A DNA stretch of 64,000 nt from Halorussus limi. GTDB taxonomy: Archaea > Halobacteriota > Halobacteria > Halobacteriales > Haladaptataceae. The first letter of the stretch is position 1. Each line of letters opens with the position of its first letter. The DNA lies in NCBI RefSeq assembly GCF_023238205.1, contig NZ_CP096661.1, positions 186,001 to 250,000 of the forward strand. The letters run 5' to 3'. The translations under genes were made by a program, and so were the position numbers. The notes below the pieces were generated by a model, which was given only the letters and a program-made list of their open reading frames with translations, ran no database searches and was not told the DNA's origin. Positions 43,654 through 53,028 of the stretch are shown one piece after another.

Positions 43654-45021
43654 ATGGGAGAGACGCACACGTTAGCCGAGTTCGCAGCGAACGCCGCGTT
43701 CGAGGACGTTCCGGACGAGATAGTGACGGAGGCGAAACGGGCGATTAAGGACTACGTCGGCGTCGCGCTGTACGGGTCCCAGCACGGCGTCGGCGAGCGC
43801 ATCTCGACGTACGTAGACCGATGCATGGCGGGCGATGAGACGGCGGTGCTCGGTCGCGGCGCGGCGAGTCCGCCCGGCGCGGCGCTCGCGAACGGCGCGT
43901 TCGGACACGCCATCGACTACGACGACACCTTCGAGTCGATAGTCATCCACCCGACGTCGCCCGTGTTCCCCGCCGCCCTCGCCGGGGTAGAGGTGGCCGA
44001 CGGCACCGGGCGCGACGCGCTGACGGCGTACATCGTCGGCGTTGAGGCCGCCTTCCGAACCGGCCACGCCACCTACCCCAGCCACTACGACAACGGGTGG
44101 CACAGCACCGGCACGGTCGGGACGTTCGGCGCGACGGCGGCCGCGGGGTCGGCGCTCGGACTGAGCGCCGAGGAGATAGCCCACGCGTACGGCATCGCGG
44201 CCTCGTCCTCGTCGTCGCTGAAGAAGAACTTCGGGACCATGACGAAACCCCTCCACGCGGGTCACGCCGCTCAGATGGGCGTGCGCGCCGCGCTGCTCGC
44301 CGAGTCCGGCTTCACCGCCGACGACGCGGTGTTCGAGGGCGATATCGGCTACGGCGAGGTGATGACCCCCGGCGGCGAGTACGACCCGACCGAGATAACC
44401 GAGGGACTGGGCGAGGAGTGGGCTGTCGAGGACATCGGCTTCAAACCGTACCCCTCGGGCGTGATAACCCACGCGGCGATGGACGCCCTGCGAGCTGTGG
44501 TCGAGCGCGAGGGCCTCGACCCGGCCGACGTGGAGACGGTCCAAGTCGCGCTCGACGAGGCCGCCTCCGAGATGCTCATCCACGCCGACCCCGACGACGC
44601 CCTGCAGGCGAAGTTCTCCATCGAGTTCTGTCTCGCCGCGATACTCCGTGAGGGGGACGCGGGCGTCCGGGAGTTCTCCGACGAGTACGTCGCCGACGCG
44701 CGCACGCGTGAGGTAATGGCGAAGGTCGAGCGCGACTTCGAGACGAACCTCTTCGGCGGGAGTTTCGCCGGGTACGGTGCCCGCGTGACGGTTACGACGA
44801 AGGACGGCGAGGAGTACGTCGAAGTCGAAAAGCACGCGCCGGGGAGTCCCAACAACCCCGTCTCCGACGAGCGCCTCGACGCCAAGTTCTTCGAGTGCGC
44901 CGAACCGACGGTGGGCACCGAGCGCGCCGACGCCGTCGCGTCCGCCGTCGCCGCGCTCGATGCCGAGGGTTCGCTCGACCGCTTACTGGAGAACGCCACC
45001 GCCGCGAGTGAAGACGAATGA
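43654..45021 (+). CDS. MmgE/PrpD family dehydratase or decarboxylase
   Basis: A 455-residue MmgE/PrpD protein. N-terminal helical-domain motifs are FGHAIDYDDTFESIVIHPTS (about 89-108) and 'YDNGWHSTGTVGTFGATAAAG' (about 145-165); the KPLHAGHAAQMG (about 199-210) and IGFKPYPSGVITHAAMDAL (about 265-283) segments are typical. The family includes 2-methylcitrate dehydratase (PrpD) and cis-aconitate decarboxylase. The stop overlaps the cupin start (ATGA). Within the cassette it would act before or after the TcuA-like flavoprotein on a tricarboxylate. It is a distant paralogue of 56534. Confidence 0.85.
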   Translation: MGETHTLAEFAANAAFEDVPDEIVTEAKRAIKDYVGVALYGSQHGVGERISTYVDRCMAGDETAVLGRGAASPPGAALANGAFGHAIDYDDTFESIVIHPTSPVFPAALAGVEVADGTGRDALTAYIVGVEAAFRTGHATYPSHYDNGWHSTGTVGTFGATAAAGSALGLSAEEIAHAYGIAASSSSSLKKNFGTMTKPLHAGHAAQMGVRAALLAESGFTADDAVFEGDIGYGEVMTPGGEYDPTEITEGLGEEWAVEDIGFKPYPSGVITHAAMDALRAVVEREGLDPADVETVQVALDEAASEMLIHADPDDALQAKFSIEFCLAAILREGDAGVREFSDEYVADARTREVMAKVERDFETNLFGGSFAGYGARVTVTTKDGEEYVEVEKHAPGSPNNPVSDERLDAKFFECAEPTVGTERADAVASAVAALDAEGSLDRLLENATAASEDE

Positions 45022-45500
45022 GCGACGACTACGAACACCTGTCGCTCGACGACCTGGAGACGAATCCGGAGAAACCCGGCCGTCGGTGGGAGCTATCCCC
45101 GAAACTCGGCATCGACGACTACAACGTCAACGTCGCCGTCATCGAACCGGGCGAGCGACTGTCCCAGAACGCCTACCACTACCACCCGAATCAGGCTGAG
45201 TTCTACTACGTCGCCGACGGTCGATGCCGCGTCGAGGTCGATGACGGGTCGTTCGACGCCGAGACCGACGACGCCCTCCGGTTCGCGGAAGGCGTCCCGC
45301 ACATGCTCCACAACCCGTTCGACGACCGGTGCAAAATCGTGGCCGTCGGGAGTCCGCCCGAGGGAAGGCGGCCGGTTCACCAGGTCCAGAGCTACGAGGA
45401 ACTGCTGGCCGAGCGATACGGCGGGGACGAGACTGTGCAAGGCAGCGAGGACGAGGCCGTGCGAGACGACGCCGAAGATGCGGACGACTCTCCGTCGTAG
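45018..45500 (+). CDS. cupin-domain protein
   Basis: A 160-residue single cupin barrel. Metal-ligand motifs are YHYHPNQAEFYYV (His and Glu, about 52-64) and a second-half FAEGVPHMLHNPF (His, about 91-103). The acidic C-terminal 35 residues look disordered. The ATG overlaps the MmgE/PrpD stop by 4 bases, so they are coupled. It may be an isomerase, a small dioxygenase or a binding protein for the same substrate; the sequence does not decide. Confidence 0.82.
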   Translation: MSDDYEHLSLDDLETNPEKPGRRWELSPKLGIDDYNVNVAVIEPGERLSQNAYHYHPNQAEFYYVADGRCRVEVDDGSFDAETDDALRFAEGVPHMLHNPFDDRCKIVAVGSPPEGRRPVHQVQSYEELLAERYGGDETVQGSEDEAVRDDAEDADDSPS

Positions 45501-45569
45501 CCGTCGCCGTTCGCTCCGGCGGCGGCATCGGCGGTAGTTTGATTGTGATTGTCGAGCATATTACGGGCG

Positions 45570-47006
45570 ATGGCAGTGAAAGATGGCAGCGAGCGGAACG
45601 CTCCGGAGCGACGCGAGGAGTACGACGTCGTCGTAATTGGATGCGGGATGGCCGGGTTGGCCGCCGGGAATCGGGCGGCGCGACTCGGACTCGACGTGGC
45701 GCTGTTGGAGAAGTCCCCGGAAGAGCGACGGGGCGGCCACACTCGGTTCACTGAGTCCTTCCGCGTCCCGTCAGCCGACACCGACCTCACCGAGTACGGC
45801 TACGAGTTCGACATCCCCGACTACACCGTCTCGGAGTTCTACGACGACATCATGACCCAGACGAACGGTCGGGCCGACGAGGACCTCGCGCAGACGCTGG
45901 TCGAGAACGCGGGCGAGACGGTAGAGTGGCTGACCGAACTCGGCGTCGAGTGGGACATGACCCCGCTCAACTCCGGGTACACCGTCGGTCGGACGTGGTT
46001 CGACGGCGAGGAGTTGGTCGAGACGCTCGTCGAGGCGGCGACCGACGCGGGCGCGGACGTCTACTACGACGCCGAGGCCAGAGAACTCCGGCAGTCGAGC
46101 GACCGGCAGATAACGGCAGTCGACGCGGTCACCGACGAGGGGTTCGTCCGGTTCGACTGCGACGCCGCGATACTCGCCGCCGGGGGCTACGAGTCGAGTC
46201 CGGAGAAGCGCACGCGCTACTACGGCCCGGACTACGATGCGATGACCGTCCGCGGGAGTCGGTACAACACCGGGGAAGCGATAGACATGGTGCTCGACGC
46301 CGGGGCCAAGGCGGTGGGACAGTGGGGCGGGGCGCACATGGCGCTCATCGACGCCGCCGCCCCGGACGTGGAGGGCGGAACCAACCGCATCGACGGCTAC
46401 CAGTACGGACTGCTGGTGAACCACGACGGCGAGCGGTTCGTGGACGAGGGCGAGGACTCCCGCGCCCACACCTACGCCAAGTTCGGGCAGAAGATATTCG
46501 AACAGCCGAACCGCGAGGCGTTCATCCTCGTGGACGACCAGACCATCGACGAGGTGGACGCGACCGGCCCGTCCGACCCCGTGGTGGGCGACGACCTGCG
46601 CGACGTCCTCGAACGAGTGGGATGCGAGAGCCCCGACGCCGCAGTCGCCACCGTCGAGGAGTACAACGCCGCCTGCGACCCGGACTCGTTCGACCCGCAG
46701 GTGCTCGACGGCAACGAAGCGACCGGCGTGACTCCCCGGAAATCGAACTGGGCGCTCCCCCTCGACGACCCGCCGTTCTACGCCTACGCGGTGACGGGCG
46801 GCATCACGTTCGCCTTCGGCGGAGTGGCGACCACCGCCGACGCGGAGGTACTCGACACCCGCGACCGCGTGATACCGGGGCTGTACGCCGCCGGTAACAG
46901 CGTCGGTGACCTATTCTACGACAACTACCCCGGCGGGACCGGACTGACGAACGCGGCGGTGTTCGGTCGAATCGCCGGCGAAAAAAGCGCGGAATACGTG
47001 GACTGA
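45570..47006 (+). CDS. tcuA: FAD-dependent tricarballylate dehydrogenase-like protein
   Basis: A 478-residue flavoprotein of the succinate dehydrogenase/fumarate reductase FAD superfamily from the ATG at 45570. FAD motifs are VVIGCGMAGLAAGNRAARLG (about 20-39), GGHTRFTESFRVP (about 56-68), AAILAAGGYESS (about 198) and the end block GGITFAFGGVATT, GLYAAGNSVGD, YPGGTGLTNAAVFG. The GGHTRFTE patch is characteristic of TcuA rather than of SdhA/FrdA. TcuA oxidises tricarballylate to cis-aconitate. Its usual electron-transfer partner TcuB is missing from the window. Confidence 0.78.
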   Translation: MAVKDGSERNAPERREEYDVVVIGCGMAGLAAGNRAARLGLDVALLEKSPEERRGGHTRFTESFRVPSADTDLTEYGYEFDIPDYTVSEFYDDIMTQTNGRADEDLAQTLVENAGETVEWLTELGVEWDMTPLNSGYTVGRTWFDGEELVETLVEAATDAGADVYYDAEARELRQSSDRQITAVDAVTDEGFVRFDCDAAILAAGGYESSPEKRTRYYGPDYDAMTVRGSRYNTGEAIDMVLDAGAKAVGQWGGAHMALIDAAAPDVEGGTNRIDGYQYGLLVNHDGERFVDEGEDSRAHTYAKFGQKIFEQPNREAFILVDDQTIDEVDATGPSDPVVGDDLRDVLERVGCESPDAAVATVEEYNAACDPDSFDPQVLDGNEATGVTPRKSNWALPLDDPPFYAYAVTGGITFAFGGVATTADAEVLDTRDRVIPGLYAAGNSVGDLFYDNYPGGTGLTNAAVFGRIAGEKSAEYVD

Positions 47007-47048
47007 CAGCCTGCTTCCGGTTGCGCAACCGAGTCGGTCGAACGCGGT

Positions 47049-48545
47049 TCAGGAGTTCTCTTGGAGGAGCTGATTGATCTCCTTTGCGGCCTGCGAGGTG
47101 GCCTTCTTGACGCTCATGCCCTGCTGCATGATGCGCTGGTGCATCTTGCGCGGAACCTCGTAGGTGATGGCGTTCGCGCCGGGCACCGCCGGGATGACCG
47201 CCGGTTCGAAGTTCTGGAGCGTCTTCAGCGCCGCACCCCGCCAGAACTCCTTGTGCAACTCCGTCTGCGCGAAGAAGTCTTCCTTCTTGATCTGGTCGGG
47301 CGCGACCGGGACGAACCCGAGGTTCTTGGCGTTCTGGACCGCGCGGTCGCTGTCGCCGACCCACCACTCGATGAACTTGACCGCGGCGTCCTTCTCCTGC
47401 TGGTTGTTGAACCCGTCGCCGATGAATCCGAGCGATGGGAGCCACGCGAGCGCCGACTTGGTTCCGGCGTTCATCGGCAGGCCGAAGGTGTAGTCGCCGT
47501 TCTTCATGGCCTTAGGCTGTTCTTCGAGGTAGTCGCCCCAGAGGTCCGTCGAGTCCTGCAGGTGGTTGACCGCCTGCTTGCCCGCCCAGTGGCGAGTCGT
47601 GGACTCCTCGTCGCCGGTGTTGATGGAGTTCTGGTGGAAGTAGCCCTTATCGACGTAGTCCTTCTGCATCTTGATGGCCTTGCGGGCCTCCGGCGTGTCG
47701 ATGGCGGCCTTGTCGCCCGTGAGGTTGACGACGCCGGACTTCGACCCGCCGTGCTGGGGGATGTACAGCGACATGTACTCCTCGTCGCTCTGCTTCATCC
47801 CGGTCGAGTCGGGGTAGAAGCCTTTCTTCTGGCCCATCTTGCTCTGCTTCAGTTTGTCGTAGATGCCCGGGATGTCGTCGTACCAGTGGAGGCTCCCGGC
47901 CTTGTGATTGACTTCGCTCGGATCGATACCCGCCGAGTCGAGCCAGTCGGTCCGCCACGCCGTGAAGTACGGGCGGAACCCGAGCGGGAACGTCACGAGG
48001 TTCCCTTGCTTGCCGGTGGACTGGGACCCCCAGACCTTGTGACCGGCCATGACCTTGTCGGAGGTCTTGTCGGCGAGCGAGGAACTCTGCCAGAGGTCGT
48101 TGACGACCATGCCCGCGCCGCCCGCGAGGATGCCCGGCCGCGTCATCACTTCCACCATGTGCGGGACGTTGCCCGCCGCGCGCGCCGACCGGAATTTCGT
48201 CACCACGTCCGTGTACGGCACGCCCGTGATGTTGATCTGAATTCCGGTCTTGTTCTGGAACTGTTTGACGAGTTTATCGGTGTATTTCTTCTTGGTTTCG
48301 CCCTCTGTGTAGTACGAGAGCCAGATTTCGAGCGTCGGTTTGTCGGTGCTTCCGACGGTCGTACCCTGGTCCTGTCCGCCGCTGGACTCGGTCGTCGTGG
48401 TAGCGTTACCTTCACCGCCGCCGCCGCCACCACTACAACCGGCGAGACTGGTCGCCGCTGCGCCAGCACCCGCCACTTTCAGGAACCGACGGCGATTGAC
48501 GGAACTATGCCCCGAGTTCGAGTCTGTCGACTGTTTCCTTGCCAC
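47049..48545 (-). CDS. ABC solute-binding lipoprotein (copy 1)
   Basis: A 498-residue extracellular solute-binding protein of the sugar (CUT1) type, starting at a GTG. A Tat motif RRRFLK (about 18-23) and a lipobox SLAGC (Cys about 39) followed by a Gly-rich linker show export and lipid anchoring. The mature start 'LEIWLSYYTEGETKKKYTDK' begins lobe 1. It is close to identical in long blocks to the next gene upstream, a tandem duplicate. It would deliver substrate to the permeases at 51173-53025. Confidence 0.88.
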   Translation of the reverse strand: MARKQSTDSNSGHSSVNRRRFLKVAGAGAAATSLAGCSGGGGGGEGNATTTTESSGGQDQGTTVGSTDKPTLEIWLSYYTEGETKKKYTDKLVKQFQNKTGIQINITGVPYTDVVTKFRSARAAGNVPHMVEVMTRPGILAGGAGMVVNDLWQSSSLADKTSDKVMAGHKVWGSQSTGKQGNLVTFPLGFRPYFTAWRTDWLDSAGIDPSEVNHKAGSLHWYDDIPGIYDKLKQSKMGQKKGFYPDSTGMKQSDEEYMSLYIPQHGGSKSGVVNLTGDKAAIDTPEARKAIKMQKDYVDKGYFHQNSINTGDEESTTRHWAGKQAVNHLQDSTDLWGDYLEEQPKAMKNGDYTFGLPMNAGTKSALAWLPSLGFIGDGFNNQQEKDAAVKFIEWWVGDSDRAVQNAKNLGFVPVAPDQIKKEDFFAQTELHKEFWRGAALKTLQNFEPAVIPAVPGANAITYEVPRKMHQRIMQQGMSVKKATSQAAKEINQLLQENS

Positions 48546-48749
48546 AGTTTAACAACTCACTACCCTCTTTAATAGTGAAGGTCTTAAATCTTACCCAGAT
48601 ATACACGTCCTATACCGGAGTTTAATCGCTCATTGGTAAATGGTAACGCTCCACACTGTAACGGACGCCTCTCGGGAGCGTCCCGACGGACGATGGTCTA
48701 TCGACTAATTACCGAGTCGGACTGAAGAAAAACGAGAACGGAAGAGTCG

Positions 48750-50192
48750 CTACTGACTCTGCTGCAGTCGCTGGTTGATCTCCTTCGCGGCCTGCGACGT
48801 CGCCTGATTCACGGCCTTATCCAGTCCCGTTCCCCGCCCGAGCATCTGCGAGATGCGCTGGTGCATACTGCGCGGGATGTCGTAGGTGATGGCGTTCGCG
48901 CCGGCCACCGCCGGGATGACCGACGGTTCGAACTGGTTAAGCGTCTTCAGCGCCGCACCCCGCCAGAACTCCTTGTGCATCTCCGTCTGCGCGAAGAAGT
49001 CTTCCTTCTTGATCTGGTCGGGCGCGACCGGGACGAACCCGAGGTTCTTGGCGTTCTTGACCGCACGGTCGCTGTCGCCGACCCACCACTCGATGAACTT
49101 GACCGCGGCGTCCTGTTGCTGCTGGTTGTCGAACCCGTCCGCGATGAACCCGAGCGCCGGCAGCCACGCCAGCGCCGACTTGGTACCGGCGTTCATCGGC
49201 AGGCCCCACGTGTAAGCGCCGTTCTTCATGGCCTTGGGCTGCTCTTCGAGGTAGTCGCCCCAGAGGTCCGTCGAGTCCTGGATGTGATTGACCGCGGTCT
49301 GCCCCGACCAGTGGAGCGTCGTGGACTCCTCGTCGCCGTGGTTGATGGAGTTCTCGTGGAAGTACCCCTGGTCGATGTAGTCGAACTGCATCTTGATGGC
49401 CTTGCGGGCCTCCGGCGTGTCGATAGTGGCCTTGTCCCCCTTGAGGTTGACGACGCCGGACTTCGACCCGCCGTGCTGGGGGATGTACAGCGACATGTAC
49501 TCCTCGTCGCTCTGCTTCATCCCGGTCGTGTCTGGGAACGCCCCCTTTTTCTGCCCCAGTTTGGTCTGTTTCAGCTTGTCGTAGATGCCCGGCATGTCGT
49601 CGTACCAGTGGAGACTGCCGGCCTTGTGATTGACCTCACTCGGGTCGATGCCCGCCTGTTCGAGCCAGTCGGTCCGCCACGCAGACAGGTACGGACGGAA
49701 CCCGAGCGGGAACGTCACGAGGTTGCCCTCTTCACCCGTAGACTGGGACCCCCAGACCCTGTGACCGGCCATGACCTTGTCGGAGGCCTTGTCGGCGAGC
49801 GAGGAACTCTGCCAGAGGTCGTTGACGACCATGCCCGCGCCGCCCGCGAGGATGCCCGGCCGCGTCATCACCTCCACGAGGTGCGGGACGTTACCGGCGG
49901 CCCGCGCCGATCGGAACTTCGTCACCACGTCCGTGTACGGCACGCCCGTGATGTTGATCTGCGTGCCGGTCTCGTTCTGGTACTGCTTGACGAGTTCGTC
50001 GGTGTACTTCTTCTTGGTCTCCCCTTCCGTGTAGTACGAGAGCCAGACTTCCAGCGTCACGTTGCCCTGGAACCCCACGTAACCCGGGAGGGCCGTCGCC
50101 GTCGCGCCCGCTCCGGCGGCTTTGAGGAAACTTCGTCTATCGACTGTGCTATTATCAGTTGCCTTATCGGCAACGTCTTGCTTCTGTGCCAT
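48750..50192 (-). CDS. ABC solute-binding protein (copy 2, lipobox lost)
   Basis: A 480-residue paralogue of the preceding gene product; start is the ATG at 50190-50192. The Tat motif DRRSFLK (about 18-24) is kept, but where copy 1 has SLAGC the sequence here is ALPGY, and the Gly-rich linker is missing. The mature protein should therefore be released or held otherwise rather than lipid-anchored. The binding lobes match copy 1 over their whole length ('NITGVPYTDVVTKFRSARAAGNVPH', 'RTDWLEQAGIDPSEVNHKAGSLHWYDD'). It could be a free scavenger or a decaying duplicate. Confidence 0.88.
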   Translation of the reverse strand: MAQKQDVADKATDNSTVDRRSFLKAAGAGATATALPGYVGFQGNVTLEVWLSYYTEGETKKKYTDELVKQYQNETGTQINITGVPYTDVVTKFRSARAAGNVPHLVEVMTRPGILAGGAGMVVNDLWQSSSLADKASDKVMAGHRVWGSQSTGEEGNLVTFPLGFRPYLSAWRTDWLEQAGIDPSEVNHKAGSLHWYDDMPGIYDKLKQTKLGQKKGAFPDTTGMKQSDEEYMSLYIPQHGGSKSGVVNLKGDKATIDTPEARKAIKMQFDYIDQGYFHENSINHGDEESTTLHWSGQTAVNHIQDSTDLWGDYLEEQPKAMKNGAYTWGLPMNAGTKSALAWLPALGFIADGFDNQQQQDAAVKFIEWWVGDSDRAVKNAKNLGFVPVAPDQIKKEDFFAQTEMHKEFWRGAALKTLNQFEPSVIPAVAGANAITYDIPRSMHQRISQMLGRGTGLDKAVNQATSQAAKEINQRLQQSQ

Positions 50193-50350
50193 TTGGTAAC
50201 TCCCCACCACACTGTTGGTCGGTAGCATCTATCATAAAGTTTTGCAGTATTTTTCCCGGCTATCGCTACATCTTCCTATGATTCGAGGCCTGTACCCGGC
50301 GGACGTTAGACGGCGGAACGTTTATGGGCCGTTTGCGTGTATGTCACCCT

Positions 50351-50674
50351 ATGTCAGGGCAGACCGTACGGTCAGGTGTCGGCACTCGGGACAAGGCGGA
50401 CTACCTCACGCTGGCCGCCAACGTCGTGTACGCGCTCGCGGGGATCATGTTCCTCGCCGGACTGTACTTCGATTGGCGCCACTCGGGCCAGATTCTCATC
50501 GAGCAGTTCGCGCTTGCGGACGAACCGAACGCCAACAGTGGCCTGTTCATCCTCGCAATCATCGTCCTCGCGCTGGGGTACCTGCTGTCGGTGCTGGGCA
50601 ACAAACTCGAAGAGTGGCAGACCGAGAAGGTGGACCAGACCCAGGAGTGGACCGTGGACGTGGGCGAGGACTGA
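50351..50674 (+). CDS. two-helix membrane protein of unknown function
   Basis: A 107-residue protein from the ATG at 50351. Hydrophobic helices lie at about residues 22-42 (AANVVYALAGIMFLAGLYFDW) and 65-85 (GLFILAIIVLALGYLLSVLG), with an acidic C-terminus. It is the only plus-strand gene inside the ABC transporter locus. No family recognised. Confidence 0.6.
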   Translation: MSGQTVRSGVGTRDKADYLTLAANVVYALAGIMFLAGLYFDWRHSGQILIEQFALADEPNANSGLFILAIIVLALGYLLSVLGNKLEEWQTEKVDQTQEWTVDVGED

Positions 50675-51172
50675 ACGTCGCTCATTTTTCGAGGCTTCGA
50701 ATCGGGGACCGACGACCGCTAGACGCGTCGAGTCTCGACGCCGGTTCCGGAGTACTGCCGGTGTAGCCGGGCGATTGGTCCCTACCACCACGAGCGAACC
50801 GAGAGTCACCCGTAGTCGCGTTCTGCATCCAGCCGGGGCAGTGGGGGTAAGCGGCCGCCGCGTTCGACGAGCCGCAGACGGGCGCGTCACTCGGGGGTTC
50901 AGAGAACGGAAGCAGTCCGCTCGGCGGTGAGTCCGCGCGGACAGGGGCCGCGAGATGGTCCGGCCGACGTGAGTCAGGGGACGACTGACCCCCGGTACGA
51001 CTCTGGGACGGCTGACAGTCGATACAAAACGGACACGGCCAACAACGTACTGGCCTACGCACGCGTCCGACGGGATTCGACCGATTCCGCGTTCGCCGCC
51101 ACGAGAACGAGACGGTCGGCTACTGAGTCGTAGACGGACAGCGGAAACGAAGCCGCCGAAGTCGGGGTGGCG
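50675..51172. other. gene-free gap inside the ABC locus
   Basis: The 498-base gap has high G+C content but no frame with protein-like content on either strand. It separates the two permease genes from the two binding-protein genes, so these are probably transcribed separately. Confidence 0.45.
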
Positions 51173-52081
51173 TTAGCCCTTGACGCCGCCGCCCGACGAG
51201 AGGCCTTCGACCAGGTACTTCTGCAGGTACATGTACATCGTGATGGGGACGATCATCGAGAGGAACGTCCCGGCCATGATGTAGTGGAAGTTCCGGACGA
51301 AGAACGTCCCCTTGAGTTCGAGCAGCGCGGGGGCGAGCGTGGTGTGGAGCGGGTCCTGCCCGATGATGAACGCCATCAGGTAGTTGTGCCACGCCAGCAG
51401 GAACGCGAGCAGGAACACCGAGGCCAGCGCCGGGCGCGACAGCGGGAGGATGACCCTGAAGAACGCGCCGATCTGGGTACACCCGTCCACGCGGGCCGAC
51501 TCCTCCAAGTTGTCCGGGAGTTCCTCGAAGAACCCCCGCAACAGCCAGATGTTGTACGGCAGCGTGAACGCGGTGAACGCCAGTATCATGCCGACGTAGG
51601 TGTTGAGCAGTCCGAGCTGCTGCATCAGGACGAAGATCGGGATCGCCAGCAGCACGATGGGGAACATGAACCCGGCGACGCTCAGCACGAACAGCGAGTT
51701 CTTGAACGGGTAGTCGAGTCGCGCGAACGAGTAGGCGGCGAACACCGCGGCGACCGTCGCCAGGCCGGCGGTGCCGACGCTGACGATGAACGTCGCCAGC
51801 GTGTACTCGACGAACGGGAACGCATCCCACATCGTCCGCCACGCGTTCCGGCCGCTGAACGCCACCGGGTCGAAGGTGACGAACGGGATGCCCAGCGGCT
51901 GAGTGAAGATCATCTCCGGCGTCTTCAGCGAGTTCGCGAAGGTGTAGTACACCGGTAGCAGCATCCACACCATCAGGACAGCCAGCGAGATGTACTTCAG
52001 CACCGGCTTGTAGTGCGTCTCCCAGCTCCACCCTGATTGGTCCGTCTCGAACTCGAATCGTCTATCGGTATCTGTACTCAT
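51173..52081 (-). CDS. ABC permease, MalG type
   Basis: A 302-residue inner-membrane permease with six helices. The EAA loop that docks the ATPase reads EESARVDGCTQIGAFFRVILPLSRPAL (about 195-221). The ATG shares its A with the TAA of the upstream permease gene (TAATG), so the pair is translationally coupled. It belongs to the CUT1 importer formed with 52081 and 53029. Confidence 0.9.
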   Translation of the reverse strand: MSTDTDRRFEFETDQSGWSWETHYKPVLKYISLAVLMVWMLLPVYYTFANSLKTPEMIFTQPLGIPFVTFDPVAFSGRNAWRTMWDAFPFVEYTLATFIVSVGTAGLATVAAVFAAYSFARLDYPFKNSLFVLSVAGFMFPIVLLAIPIFVLMQQLGLLNTYVGMILAFTAFTLPYNIWLLRGFFEELPDNLEESARVDGCTQIGAFFRVILPLSRPALASVFLLAFLLAWHNYLMAFIIGQDPLHTTLAPALLELKGTFFVRNFHYIMAGTFLSMIVPITMYMYLQKYLVEGLSSGGGVKG

Positions 52082-53025
52082 TAGTAGTCCTCCGTTTCGG
52101 TGCGCACCCAGATGAGGATGAGCGGGATGATTCCGACCGCGAACACCATGCCCAGCGCCGCGGCCTGACCCATGCTCCAGTTGAGGAACGCCGACTTGAA
52201 GATGGCGACCCCGAGGAACGTCGTGTAGTTGACGGGGCCACCCTTCGTGACCGCCCACGGGATGGCCACCTTACCGACCGTGAAGACTGTCCGAATCATC
52301 ACGACGGTGACGATGACGGTCCGCAGGTGGGGCAGCGTGATGTACCGGAATCGCTGGACCGGACCGGCGCCGTCCACCTTCGCTATCTCGTACAACTCCT
52401 TCGGTATCGACTGGACGCCGGCCAAGAATACGACGTACATGAACCCGAAGTCGCGCCACACCTTGGCGATGACGACGCCCCAGAACGCCCAGGGGGTGTT
52501 CGAGGTGATGCCTCCGGACGCCGGGATGTCGAAGAAGATGTTGAGCGTGTTGTAGACGAGGCCGTAGGTGGCCGCCTGCTCCATCGTCCCCCACACCAGT
52601 CCGGCGGCGATCGCGGGGCTAGCGTACCCCGCGAGCATCAGGCCGCGCCAGAACGGGCGGGCCGGGAGGCTCTCGTTCATGACCAGCGCGGCCCCGAGCG
52701 CGACCACGAGGTCGAACGGAACCACGACCAGTTCGTACAGCAGCGTCATCTTGAGGCTGAACAGGAACAGGCTCTGTCCCTGACCGAACAGCCAGTACTC
52801 GTAGTTCTCCAGACCGACCCAGGGGTCCACCGCGTCCGGGTTGAGCGTGAACTGCTTGAAGCTCAACAGGAACCCGTTGACGACCATCGGGTAGAAGACG
52901 ATGCCAGTGAGCAGCACGAGGGTCGGCAGCAGGAACAGGATGCCCTGCAGTCCCCCGTACTCCTCGAGGACCCGGTCCCTGAACGAGCGGTCACGTTGCG
53001 CGATATCTTCGGAGACCGTCGACAT
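52081..53025 (-). CDS. ABC permease, MalF type
   Basis: A 314-residue permease with six membrane helices and the EAA loop YEIAKVDGAGPVQRFRYITLPHLRTV (about 212-237). It starts three bases after the ATPase stop and overlaps the second permease. The N-terminal helix starts at about residue 30 (ILFLLPTLVLLTGIVFYPMVV). Confidence 0.9.
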   Translation of the reverse strand: MSTVSEDIAQRDRSFRDRVLEEYGGLQGILFLLPTLVLLTGIVFYPMVVNGFLLSFKQFTLNPDAVDPWVGLENYEYWLFGQGQSLFLFSLKMTLLYELVVVPFDLVVALGAALVMNESLPARPFWRGLMLAGYASPAIAAGLVWGTMEQAATYGLVYNTLNIFFDIPASGGITSNTPWAFWGVVIAKVWRDFGFMYVVFLAGVQSIPKELYEIAKVDGAGPVQRFRYITLPHLRTVIVTVVMIRTVFTVGKVAIPWAVTKGGPVNYTTFLGVAIFKSAFLNWSMGQAAALGMVFAVGIIPLILIWVRTETEDY

Positions 53026-53028
53026 CGC

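Noticed and set aside
47061-50225. Two long plus-strand ORFs opposite the binding proteins
   Set aside because: They mirror each other only because the genes beneath are duplicates; the sense strand has Tat signals and binding lobes.
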